A stretch of 64,000 bases of DNA from positions 1 through 64,000 of the forward strand of contig JBMYYR010000002.1 in the NCBI GenBank assembly GCA_049609625.1, written 5' to 3'. Below are positions 1-7,138 of the stretch, piece by piece. Both the position numbers and the translations under genes were made by a program. The DNA is from JBMYYR01 sp049609625 (GTDB lineage Bacteria; Bacteroidota; Bacteroidia; Flavobacteriales; CAJXXR01). Under the pieces are notes generated by a model, which was not told the DNA's origin, ran no database searches, and worked only from the letters and a program-made list of their open reading frames with translations. The number at the start of each line of letters is the position of its first letter. Position 1 is the first letter of the stretch.

Positions 1-1
1 T

Positions 2-121
2 CTCGAATCTACAGCCAAGCCATGGAAAATTAATAGTTTGCTTTATGGAGGTTTGGCGGCACTTCTTGCCGCCCAAATTTTATCCTTATTTGACTTACAA
101 TACTTAACTTTTAAACTCTAG
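2..121 (+). CDS. C-terminal end of a membrane protein (partial)
   Basis: An open frame enters from the left edge and ends at the TAG at 119-121. The 39 visible residues hold one hydrophobic stretch (LLYGGLAALLAAQILSLF), preceded by a Lys/Trp-containing segment (AKPWKIN), as in the last helix of an inner-membrane protein. Too little remains to name the family. It lies on the same strand as era with a 279-bp gap, so it is probably a separate transcription unit. It could be a chance frame, but the clean hydrophobic pattern argues for coding. Confidence 0.45.
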   Translation, partial: LESTAKPWKINSLLYGGLAALLAAQILSLFDLQYLTFKL

Positions 122-138
122 CTGTTTTCAGAACAGCT
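120..138 (+). terminator. short hairpin at the end of the partial gene
   Basis: AGCTGTT (120-126) and AACAGCT (132-138) form a 7-bp stem with a 5-nt loop that starts inside the stop codon of the partial upstream gene. No T-run follows, so it is at best a weak terminator. Confidence 0.3.
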
Positions 139-314
139 TAAACGAACCCAACATACGTCTTGTGCAGTAATATCATCAGTAAACTGACACGCAAATTGTT
201 TATAAACAAAATGTTACGTATTTTTTTCTATCAATTCTAATGTAAACGTGAACCATTAAGAAATTCACTAAAAATAAAGCATCCAATGAAGCGCATTAGT
301 TCAACCCATTAGAG

Positions 315-322
315 TATATTTG
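315..322 (+). promoter_or_regulatory. putative -7 element upstream of era
   Basis: TATATTTG matches the Bacteroidetes -7 consensus TAnnTTTG, 79 bp before the era start. No TTG lies 17-23 nt upstream, so only half of the promoter is visible. The rest of 139-400 shows no gene or RNA that I recognise. Confidence 0.3.
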
Positions 323-400
323 CCGATTCATTCGATTACCTGATACAACATCTATCTAGATTGCATTTAGATATTCAAATGATTTAAAAATCAAGAACTT

Positions 401-1279
401 ATGGCTCATAAATCTGGCTTTGTAAATATTGTAGGAAACCCAAATGTGGGAAAATCTACCTTTATGAATGCCCTTTTAGGCGAAAAACTTTCGATTATTA
501 CATCGAAAGCTCAAACCACAAGACATCGTATTTTTGGTATTTACAATGACGACGACTATCAGATTGTGTTTTCTGACACACCTGGAATCATTAAACCGTC
601 TTATGCTTTGCAAGCAAACATGATGCAGTTTGCACAATCGACCTTAAAAGATGCCGATGTGTTGTTGTTTATGACGACGTGCAAAGAAAAAACCTTGAAA
701 GATGAGGCTTTTTTTGAACGTATTGCAAAACTCAATGTACCGGTTTTGGTTCTGATAAACAAAATTGATGTGTCGGAACAAGGCGAGCTTGAGGAAGCTG
801 TTCAGCATTGGAAAACCCAATTGCCAAAAGCAGAAATTTTTCCACTTTCGGCACTCGAAAATTTCAATACTCAAGAAGTTTTAGATCGTGTAAAAGCCTT
901 ATTGGAAGAAGGTCCAGCCTATTTTGACAAAGACGCCATTACCGACAAGCCTGAGCGGTTTTTCATCTCGGAAATCATCCGAGAAAAAGTGCTTTTGAAT
1001 TATCATAAAGAAATTCCATACAGCGTAGAAGTTGAGATCGAATCGTTTAAAGAAGATGAGAAAATTGTACGTATTGCAGCCATTTTGTATGTTGCTCGCG
1101 ATTCTCAAAAAGGAATTATCATTGGTCATAAAGGTCGAGATATCAAACGATTGGGAACTCAAGCACGTATAGACATCGAAAAATTCTTGAACAAAAAAGT
1201 ATTTCTCGAAACTTTTGTGAAAGTCAATAAAAATTGGCGAGAAAACGAAAATCAACTCAAACGTTTTGGCTATCAATAA
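401..1279 (+). CDS. era: GTPase Era
   Basis: Era is an essential GTPase that binds the 3' end of 16S rRNA and assists maturation of the 30S subunit. The N-terminal GTPase domain shows G1 GNPNVGKS (12-19), G3 DTPG (59-62) and G4 NKID (120-123). The C-terminal KH RNA-binding domain carries the IIGHKGRDIKRLG motif near residues 239-251. Its 292 aa is the usual family length. The ATG start gives the canonical MAHKSGFVNIVG opening. Der follows 24 bp downstream on the same strand, so the two ribosome-assembly GTPases are probably co-transcribed. Nothing is unusual in the sequence. Confidence 0.97.
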   Translation: MAHKSGFVNIVGNPNVGKSTFMNALLGEKLSIITSKAQTTRHRIFGIYNDDDYQIVFSDTPGIIKPSYALQANMMQFAQSTLKDADVLLFMTTCKEKTLKDEAFFERIAKLNVPVLVLINKIDVSEQGELEEAVQHWKTQLPKAEIFPLSALENFNTQEVLDRVKALLEEGPAYFDKDAITDKPERFFISEIIREKVLLNYHKEIPYSVEVEIESFKEDEKIVRIAAILYVARDSQKGIIIGHKGRDIKRLGTQARIDIEKFLNKKVFLETFVKVNKNWRENENQLKRFGYQ

Positions 1280-1303
1280 ACCTAGCCTGAAAAAGAAAAA
1301 AAT

Positions 1304-2608
1304 ATGTCAAATATTGTAGCCATTGTTGGTCGACCAAACGTCGGGAAATCAACACTTTTTAATAGACTAACCCAAACCAGACAAGCGATTGTCGATGAGT
1401 TTAGTGGTGTAACACGTGATCGCCATTATGGCAAATCGGAATGGAACGGAATGGTGTTTTCGCTCATTGATACGGGCGGTTATGTTCAGGGTTCTGAAGA
1501 TATTTTTGAATCCGAAATCAGAAAACAAGTCGATTTAGCGATAGACGAAGCTCAACTCATTCTTTTTGTGGTTGATGTAACGGCTGGCGTGGTTGATTTG
1601 GATACGGCTGTTTCTCGTATGCTGCGAAAAATCGACAAACCTGTGCTTTTGGTTGTTAATAAAGTAGATAATGGGCAGCGTTTGATTGAAGCCAATGAGT
1701 TTTATTCTTTAGGTATGGATGAGTTTTTTCCGCTGTCTTCCATCAACGGAAGTGGAACAGGAGAATTGCTCGATGAGATCACCAAACTTTTACCAAAAGA
1801 TTTGGATGTTTTAGATTCCGAACTGCCAAGAGTAACCTTAATTGGACGTCCGAATGTGGGAAAATCTTCTTTTTTGAATGCACTTATCGGAAAAGAAAAA
1901 AACATTGTAACCGACATTGCAGGAACAACAAGAGATTCGCTTGATGTGGAGTATAATATGTATGGTCATAATTTTATTTTAGTTGATACGGCCGGAATAC
2001 GTCGAAAAAGCAAAGTAGCCGAAGACCTTGAATTTTATTCGGTTATGCGTTCCATCCGAGCCATCGAAAACTCGGATATTTGCTTAGTGATGCTTGATGC
2101 TTCGCGTACTTTGGATGCGCAAGATATTAGTATTTTTCACCTCGCTGAACGTAATGAAAAAGGCGTTGTGGTTTTGGTAAATAAATGGGATTTAGTTGAA
2201 AAAGAAACCAATACGATTCGAGATTATGAAAACATGATTCGAAAGCGTTTGGCGCCTTTTACCGATTTTCCGATTTTGTTTATTTCGGCACTAACCAAAC
2301 AACGGATTCACAAAGCTATTCAGGAAGTTTTGGCGACTTATGAGCGTAAAAACACAAAAATTCCGACGAGTCAGCTTAACGATTTCTTCCTGCCCATCAT
2401 ACAGCGTTATCCGCCACCAGCCATCAAAGGAAAATATATTCGAATAAAATACGTCACGCAATTACCAACTTCGGTGCCTTCGTTTGCTTTTTTCTGTAAC
2501 CTTCCTCAATACATCAAAGAACCATATAAACGATTCTTAGAGAATAAGTTACGGGCAAATTTTGATTTCTCAGGCGTGCCAATCCGATTATTTTTTAGAA
2601 AAAAATAA
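1304..2608 (+). CDS. der: GTPase Der (EngA), double GTPase
   Basis: Der has two tandem GTPase domains and acts in 50S ribosome assembly. First domain: GRPNVGKS (9-16), DTGG (56-59), NKVD (119-122). Second domain: GRPNVGKS (181-188), DTAG (228-231), NKWD (293-296). A KH-like C-terminal domain follows and ends in the typical GVPIRLFFRKK. The length of 434 aa fits the family. It sits directly behind era, and a new promoter is predicted 61 bp after its stop. Confidence 0.97.
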   Translation: MSNIVAIVGRPNVGKSTLFNRLTQTRQAIVDEFSGVTRDRHYGKSEWNGMVFSLIDTGGYVQGSEDIFESEIRKQVDLAIDEAQLILFVVDVTAGVVDLDTAVSRMLRKIDKPVLLVVNKVDNGQRLIEANEFYSLGMDEFFPLSSINGSGTGELLDEITKLLPKDLDVLDSELPRVTLIGRPNVGKSSFLNALIGKEKNIVTDIAGTTRDSLDVEYNMYGHNFILVDTAGIRRKSKVAEDLEFYSVMRSIRAIENSDICLVMLDASRTLDAQDISIFHLAERNEKGVVVLVNKWDLVEKETNTIRDYENMIRKRLAPFTDFPILFISALTKQRIHKAIQEVLATYERKNTKIPTSQLNDFFLPIIQRYPPPAIKGKYIRIKYVTQLPTSVPSFAFFCNLPQYIKEPYKRFLENKLRANFDFSGVPIRLFFRKK

Positions 2609-2668
2609 GCTTAAAAATTCATTATTATTCAAAACAAAATCATTTTTCAAAAAAAAAATAGAATGCTT

Positions 2669-2702
2669 TTGTTTTAATTTATTGAATTTTACCTTAAATT
2701 TG
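2669..2702 (+). promoter_or_regulatory. promoter of the rpmE2-rpsF-rpsR-rplI unit
   Basis: TTG at 2669-2671, a 23-nt spacer, then TAAATTTG at 2695-2702 match the Bacteroidetes housekeeping sigma consensus in both halves. Transcription would start about 20 bp before the rpmE2 ATG, giving a short leader. It lies in the 120-bp gap after der. Confidence 0.6.
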
Positions 2703-2728
2703 CAGACTTGAAAAAATAATTTTCTATT

Positions 2729-2974
2729 ATGAGAGAAGGAATTCACCCAGAGAACTACAGATTAGTTTGTATGAAAGACATGTCTAACAACGAGACTTTC
2801 ATTACCAAATCTTGTGCAGACACCAAAGAAACTATCGACATTGATGGAACAGAGTATCCATTAATTAAGTTAGAGATTACGGCATCTTCGCATCCGTTCT
2901 ATACTGGAAAAACGAAACTAATCGATACGGCAGGTCGTATCGACAAGTTCAAAAATCGCTACAAGCGTAAGTAA
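2729..2974 (+). CDS. rpmE2: 50S ribosomal protein L31, type B
   Basis: The 81-aa protein opens MREGIHPENYRLVCMKDMS and matches the type B L31 form, which lacks the zinc-binding CxxC motif: the cysteines at 14 and 29 are isolated. L31 sits in the 50S central protuberance and helps bridge the subunits. Type B is normal in Bacteroidetes, and no type A copy is seen here. It lies 47 bp before rpsF and may be transcribed with it. Confidence 0.93.
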   Translation: MREGIHPENYRLVCMKDMSNNETFITKSCADTKETIDIDGTEYPLIKLEITASSHPFYTGKTKLIDTAGRIDKFKNRYKRK

Positions 2975-2991
2975 AAAACACGAGGTTTTTT
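2973..2991 (+). terminator. weak hairpin between rpmE2 and rpsF
   Basis: AAAAAAC (2973-2979) pairs with GTTTTTT (2985-2991) around a 5-nt loop. The stem is almost all A-T. It could attenuate read-through from rpmE2 into rpsF, but it is too weak to count as a firm terminator. Confidence 0.3.
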
Positions 2992-3021
2992 ATTCATTTT
3001 TATCAAACAATAGTAAACACT

Positions 3022-3363
3022 ATGAACCATTACGAAACTGTTTTCATTTTGAATCCCGTTTTGTCTGAAGAACAGACAAAGGAGGCAGTAGGTAAGTTTA
3101 CAGATCTTTTAAAAGCAAAAGGATCCGAAATTGTAAACTTCGAAAAATGGGGGCTAAAAAAATTAGCTTACCCAATCCAAAGAAAAAACACTGGGTTTTA
3201 CCACCTAGTTGAGTTTAAAGCAGATCCAACAACCATTGCGGTTTTAGAAGTAGAGATGAAGCGTGACGAAAAAGTTATGCGTTTCCTTACTGTGAAACAA
3301 GACAAGCATGCTGTTGATTACTCTGTTAGAAGAAGAGAAAAATTGTCTAACAAGAAAAAGTAA
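3022..3363 (+). CDS. rpsF: 30S ribosomal protein S6
   Basis: S6 pairs with S18 on the 30S platform. The sequence opens MNHYETVFILNPVLSEEQ and contains the family pattern GLKKLAYPIQRKNTGFYHLVEF (given here as one recognisable block around residues 44-65). The length of 113 aa is usual. It begins the canonical rpsF-rpsR-rplI cluster, with rpsR 5 bp downstream. No ssb gene interrupts the cluster, as expected in this phylum. Confidence 0.96.
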   Translation: MNHYETVFILNPVLSEEQTKEAVGKFTDLLKAKGSEIVNFEKWGLKKLAYPIQRKNTGFYHLVEFKADPTTIAVLEVEMKRDEKVMRFLTVKQDKHAVDYSVRRREKLSNKKK

Positions 3364-3368
3364 ACAAC

Positions 3369-3635
3369 ATGGCACAAGGAGATATTCGTTATTTAACGCC
3401 ATTGTCTATAGACACTGGAAAGAAAAAGAAATATTGTAGATTCAAACGATCAGGAATCCGCTATATTGATTATAAAGATTCAGATTTTTTATCTAAATTT
3501 TTGAACGAGCAAGGAAAAATTCTTCCAAGAAGAATTACAGGAACATCGTTGAAGTTTCAGCGTAAAGTTGCAAGAGCAGTAAAGCGTGCGCGCCAAATTG
3601 CTATTCTTCCTTATGTTACTGATTTAATGAAATAA
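3369..3635 (+). CDS. rpsR: 30S ribosomal protein S18
   Basis: S18 forms a heterodimer with S6 on the 30S platform. The 88-aa basic protein has the diagnostic stretch IDYKDSDFLSKFLNEQGKI followed by LPRRITGTSLKFQRKVARAV. The 5-bp gap after rpsF and the 12-bp gap before rplI place it in the same operon. Confidence 0.96.
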   Translation: MAQGDIRYLTPLSIDTGKKKKYCRFKRSGIRYIDYKDSDFLSKFLNEQGKILPRRITGTSLKFQRKVARAVKRARQIAILPYVTDLMK

Positions 3636-3647
3636 ACCGAAACAGTC

Positions 3648-4103
3648 ATGGAAATAATTTTAACAAAAGATGTTGCTCATTTGGGCTTCGCAGATGATGT
3701 TGTTCAGGTAAAAAACGGCTACGGAAGAAACTATCTTATTCCTCAAGGTTTTGCTAAATTGGCTACGCCACAGGCAAAAAGCCAACTTGAAGAAATGCTT
3801 AAACAACGTGCGTTTAAAGAGCAAAAAGTGGTTGAAGAAGCCAAAGCAATTGCGGCTAAACTTTCAGAACTTGAAATCAAATTAGCTTCAAAAGTAGCTA
3901 AAGGGTCAAACAAATTATTCGGTTCGGTTACAACAATCGATATCGCTAAATTTCTTGACAAGAACTCAATTTCTATTGATAAAAAATTCATCACTATTCA
4001 GGGTGGATCTATCAAAGCTTTAGGAAAATACAACGCAAAAGTACGTTTACACAGAGAAGTTATTAGTGAAGTAACGGTAGAAGTTATCGAAGAAACTAAA
4101 TAA
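3648..4103 (+). CDS. rplI: 50S ribosomal protein L9
   Basis: L9 binds 23S rRNA domain V and influences reading-frame fidelity. The N-terminal domain (about 1-50) opens MEIILTKDVAHLGFADDVV and contains the conserved VKNGYGRNYLIPQGFA. A long helical linker and a C-terminal domain follow. Its 151 aa is typical. It is the last gene of the operon, with a strong terminator 24 bp after its stop codon. Confidence 0.96.
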   Translation: MEIILTKDVAHLGFADDVVQVKNGYGRNYLIPQGFAKLATPQAKSQLEEMLKQRAFKEQKVVEEAKAIAAKLSELEIKLASKVAKGSNKLFGSVTTIDIAKFLDKNSISIDKKFITIQGGSIKALGKYNAKVRLHREVISEVTVEVIEETK

Positions 4104-4126
4104 GCACTCTAAGCTTTTATAAACAC

Positions 4127-4167
4127 AAAAGCCGATATTGGATAAAACCAATATCGGCTTTTTTTTT
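4127..4167 (+). terminator. rho-independent terminator after rplI
   Basis: AAAAGCCGATATTGG (4127-4141) pairs perfectly with CCAATATCGGCTTTT (4148-4162) around the loop ATAAAA, and a T-run extends to 4167. It closes the ribosomal-protein operon. The A-run on the left side would also let it act on the minus strand. Confidence 0.92.
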
Positions 4168-4301
4168 GTTTAGTATTTTGTATTTAATTTTTTAGTACCT
4201 TGTCATCCATTAAAGTCGCCTCATTCAATATAACAATCCCTTTGTTTGACAAGCTTTTTTTATTTTTTTAGTTTATTTACAACCTTTTAAATCTTTTTTT
4301 T

Positions 4302-4682
4302 ATGCAGATTAACACCAAACTATCTCCACGTTTCATTTCTTTAGCTGCGAGCTTAATACTTGTTCTAAGTGCCTGTACAAACGACAATAAAACTGATGAA
4401 TTTGAAGATTGCGAACCCGAAAACATTTCATTTACCAACGACATTATCCCCATTTTTGAATCCAAATGCTTGGGCTGTCATAGCGGCTCTGATCCTTCTG
4501 GTGATATTGACCTAAAAGACTTTTCGACGGTCGAAACTCTAGCCAGCGAAGGCCGATTGCTTAGCGCCATCAAACAACAAAGCTATTACCCGATGCCGCC
4601 AGCAGACAACGGCACACCTCTATCTGATTGTCATATCGAAACCATTAAAACTTGGATCAATGAAGGTACTAAAGACAACTAG
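4302..4682 (+). CDS. mono-haem c-type cytochrome lipoprotein
   Basis: The signal peptide ends in a lipobox (VLSAC, Cys25), so the product should be a lipid-anchored periplasmic or outer-membrane protein. A single haem c site CLGCH (Cys56, Cys59, His60) is followed by YPMPP, whose Met98 is the likely sixth ligand. At 126 aa this is a small planctomycete-type/class I cytochrome domain. No redox partner can be deduced from the sequence. The last 23 bp overlap the next gene, which suggests translational coupling to the DUF5777 barrel protein and YceI. The ATG at 4302 precedes a standard N-region. Confidence 0.85.
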   Translation: MQINTKLSPRFISLAASLILVLSACTNDNKTDEFEDCEPENISFTNDIIPIFESKCLGCHSGSDPSGDIDLKDFSTVETLASEGRLLSAIKQQSYYPMPPADNGTPLSDCHIETIKTWINEGTKDN

Positions 4683-5535
4683 TCTATTTTTCTTTTTGTC
4701 CTCAATGGCGTTCGGACAAAGCCTAAAAGAGCGTTTAAACGCCGACAAAGAACAAGAAACACAAACGGTGCAATCCACGTTTAAAAGCACACGAATTGTA
4801 ACCGCTCAATCTACCCGAACTTTAGCAAAAGGACTGTTAGATTTCAGAATGTCTCATCGCTTTGACCAGATTGATGGCGGATTCTATGACCTTTTTGGTT
4901 TAGACAATGCTCAGGCTCGTTTTGCTTTCGATTACGGACTGACGGATGACCTTATGATTGGCTTTGGAAGAAGTTCATACAACAAAACCTATGACGCCAA
5001 CATCAAATATAGAGTTCTGAAACAAGAGGTTGGAGAAGGAAACACTCCTGTAACTTTGGCTTGGAATTCTATGATGGAATTGCAATCTGTAAAGCAAGCC
5101 GAAGATGACTTTCCTTTTTCGGGACGTTTAGCTTATGCGCATCAGTTGATGATTGCAAGAAAATTCTCAAAGAAACTATCTGTTCAACTTACACCAACCA
5201 TTGTACATTTTAATTTAGTGGAAGTTCCCGAGCAAGAAAACACACGCTATGCGCTTGGTACAGGGTTTAGGTATAAATTATCTAACCGAGTCAGTCTAAA
5301 TGCTGAATATTATTATCGGATGAACCCCGATGATTTAGAAGGCTTAGGTCTCAGTAAAAATAGAAACGCGATTGCCATTGGTTTTGATATAGAAACTGGC
5401 GGACACGTATTTCAGCTGCATTTCACAAACTCAAGAGCCATGACAGATGCCTCATATATTGATCGAACTCGTGGCGATATTAGTGAGTCTGGCATCTATT
5501 TTGGATTCAACTTTACCAGAACGTTTAAACTCTAA
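4660..5535 (+). CDS. DUF5777-family outer-membrane beta-barrel protein
   Basis: A signal peptide (MKVLKTTSLFFFLSSMAFG, then Gln) precedes a protein rich in alternating beta strands. The blocks TFKSTRIVTAQSTRTLAKG and LDFRMSHRFDQIDGG, then YDLFGLDNAQARFAFDYG, are characteristic of DUF5777. The C-terminus ends in aromatic-rich strands (GIYFGFNFTRTFKL), consistent with an outer-membrane barrel of about 270 aa. Function is unknown. It overlaps the cytochrome gene by 23 bp and precedes the YceI gene by 4 bp, so all three probably form one functional unit at the cell surface. Confidence 0.8.
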   Translation: MKVLKTTSLFFFLSSMAFGQSLKERLNADKEQETQTVQSTFKSTRIVTAQSTRTLAKGLLDFRMSHRFDQIDGGFYDLFGLDNAQARFAFDYGLTDDLMIGFGRSSYNKTYDANIKYRVLKQEVGEGNTPVTLAWNSMMELQSVKQAEDDFPFSGRLAYAHQLMIARKFSKKLSVQLTPTIVHFNLVEVPEQENTRYALGTGFRYKLSNRVSLNAEYYYRMNPDDLEGLGLSKNRNAIAIGFDIETGGHVFQLHFTNSRAMTDASYIDRTRGDISESGIYFGFNFTRTFKL

Positions 5536-5539
5536 AATT

Positions 5540-6082
5540 ATGAAAGCCTTTATACTCGGATTAAGTACGCTTATTTGCTTTCAATTTTCTGATGCTCAGA
5601 TTGTTGAGTTTTCTGAAAGTGAAACTAAATTTTATTCTTACACGCTTATCGAAGACATTGAGGCGGTTTCGGACAAAGCGAGCGGACTTATTAGTTTGGA
5701 TCAACAAGAATTTTATTTTGAAGTGCCTATCATTTCATTCGATTTTGAAAAAGATTTAATGGAAGAGCATTTCAATGAAAATTATATGGAATCGGAAGAA
5801 TATCCAACAGCTAGTTTTGAAGGCAAAACGACGAGCCAAATCAACCTAGATTCTAATGATACTTATACATTTTCTGGAACATTAACGATTCATGGTGTAG
5901 CGAAAAAACGAGATATTACAGTCAGATTGACAAAAAACGACGAGGGAGAAATAGAACTTAACTCAAGCTTCAAGGTAAAATTAGTAGATCATAAAATCAA
6001 AATACCAAAAGTTGTTTTTGCCAACATAGCTGAAGTTATTGACGTTTCTATTAAAGGTAAAATGGTACTGTCTAAGAACTAA
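5540..6082 (+). CDS. YceI-family periplasmic protein
   Basis: YceI proteins are lipocalin-like barrels that bind polyisoprenoid chains such as quinone tails. After a signal peptide (MKAFILGLSTLICFQFSDA, then Gln), the protein shows the family pattern: an internal MEEHFNENYMESEEYPTASF block, then TFSGTLTIHGVAKKRDITV, then an FKVKLVDHKIKIPK region. I placed the start at the ATG 4 bp after the DUF5777 stop, because the longer in-frame extension overlaps that gene and destroys the signal peptide. The 180-aa length fits. Haem lipoprotein, barrel and YceI are coupled here. Confidence 0.85.
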   Translation: MKAFILGLSTLICFQFSDAQIVEFSESETKFYSYTLIEDIEAVSDKASGLISLDQQEFYFEVPIISFDFEKDLMEEHFNENYMESEEYPTASFEGKTTSQINLDSNDTYTFSGTLTIHGVAKKRDITVRLTKNDEGEIELNSSFKVKLVDHKIKIPKVVFANIAEVIDVSIKGKMVLSKN

Positions 6083-6085
6083 AAA

Positions 6086-6114
6086 GACTCAACTTGGATT
6101 TCTAAAATTGAGTC
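6086..6114 (+). terminator. hairpin after the YceI gene
   Basis: GACTCAA (6086-6092) and TTGAGTC (6108-6114) form a 7-bp stem with a 15-nt loop. An A-run rather than a T-run follows, so its role as a terminator is uncertain. It marks the boundary between the YceI cassette and gldA. Confidence 0.3.
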
Positions 6115-6224
6115 AAAAACAGTAAGCTTATAGGTCATCAAAGCCCAACTTTCAACAATTAATTCGCTCAAGTCTTTTCTGTCAACATTGAATATCTTAA
6201 TTTTACGGGTTCAAACAGAAAAAC

Positions 6225-7121
6225 ATGTCGATAGAAGTTTCTTCATTACATAAAAATTACGGCAATCAAAAAGCTCTTAAGGCTTTGGATTTCAAAATAG
6301 GGTCGAGCGAAATAGTAGGTCTGTTGGGCCCAAATGGTGCCGGGAAGTCGACCTTGATGAAAATCATAAGTACGTATTTACCACAAAGCTCTGGCGAGGT
6401 TAAGGTTTGTGGTTTGAACACCGAAACCGACAGTTTCGAGATCAAAAAAAACCTAGGCTATTTGCCCGAGCACAATCCCTTGTACCTTGATATGTATGTC
6501 AAGGAATACCTACAATTTATTGCCAAACTCTACCATTTGCCCAAGTCGAGCATCGAGGAAGTGATCGAAATGACAGGCTTACAGAAAGAATACCGAAAGA
6601 AAATTCAGGCGCTCAGCAAAGGTTATCGCCAGCGTGTGGGGCTTGCTCAGGCACTTATTCATCAACCAAAAGTGTTAATTTTGGATGAGCCAACCACAGG
6701 CTTAGATCCTAATCAACTAGTTGATATTCGCGCACTTATTCGAAATGTGGGCAAAGAACGAACCGTCTTACTATCTACACATATCATGCAAGAAGTAGAT
6801 GCCATTTGCGACCGTGTGATGATTATTAACCAGGGCGAACTGGTGGCCGATGCGCCAACCGAAGACCTCAAACGCATCCAAAACAACGAAAAACGACTCA
6901 AAGTTGGCTTTCAGCACAAGGTTGACCTTCAGGATATCCAAAACATTTCTGGCGTAGAACATGCCGAGCGTATCAAAAACAATCAATGGCTGCTCCAAGT
7001 AGATCAGTCAGATGTGAACCAGAATTTATTTCAGTTTTGTGCCGACACCAAAAACTACCTCACACATCTCGAACTAGAAGACCGAGGTTTGGAAGCCGTT
7101 TTTCGTCAGCTCACTAACTAA
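6225..7121 (+). CDS. gldA: ABC transporter ATPase, GldA-type
   Basis: This is the ATP-hydrolysing subunit of an ABC exporter. It has Walker A GPNGAGKS (35-42), signature LSKGYRQ (130-136), Walker B LILDEP (151-156) and switch His186. The block GYLPEHNPLYLDMYVKEYL and the 298-aa length with a C-terminal extension match GldA, which works with the permeases GldF and GldG in flavobacterial gliding. GldF and GldG are not in the window, which is usual because the genes are often unlinked. A generic CcmA/NatA-type ATPase is the alternative. It is followed 17 bp later by maeB. Confidence 0.78.
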   Translation: MSIEVSSLHKNYGNQKALKALDFKIGSSEIVGLLGPNGAGKSTLMKIISTYLPQSSGEVKVCGLNTETDSFEIKKNLGYLPEHNPLYLDMYVKEYLQFIAKLYHLPKSSIEEVIEMTGLQKEYRKKIQALSKGYRQRVGLAQALIHQPKVLILDEPTTGLDPNQLVDIRALIRNVGKERTVLLSTHIMQEVDAICDRVMIINQGELVADAPTEDLKRIQNNEKRLKVGFQHKVDLQDIQNISGVEHAERIKNNQWLLQVDQSDVNQNLFQFCADTKNYLTHLELEDRGLEAVFRQLTN

Positions 7122-7138
7122 TTTGACAAAAAAATATT

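Noticed and set aside
122..400. Possible tRNA or small RNA upstream of era
   Set aside because: No cloverleaf, no CCA end and no strong terminator were found.
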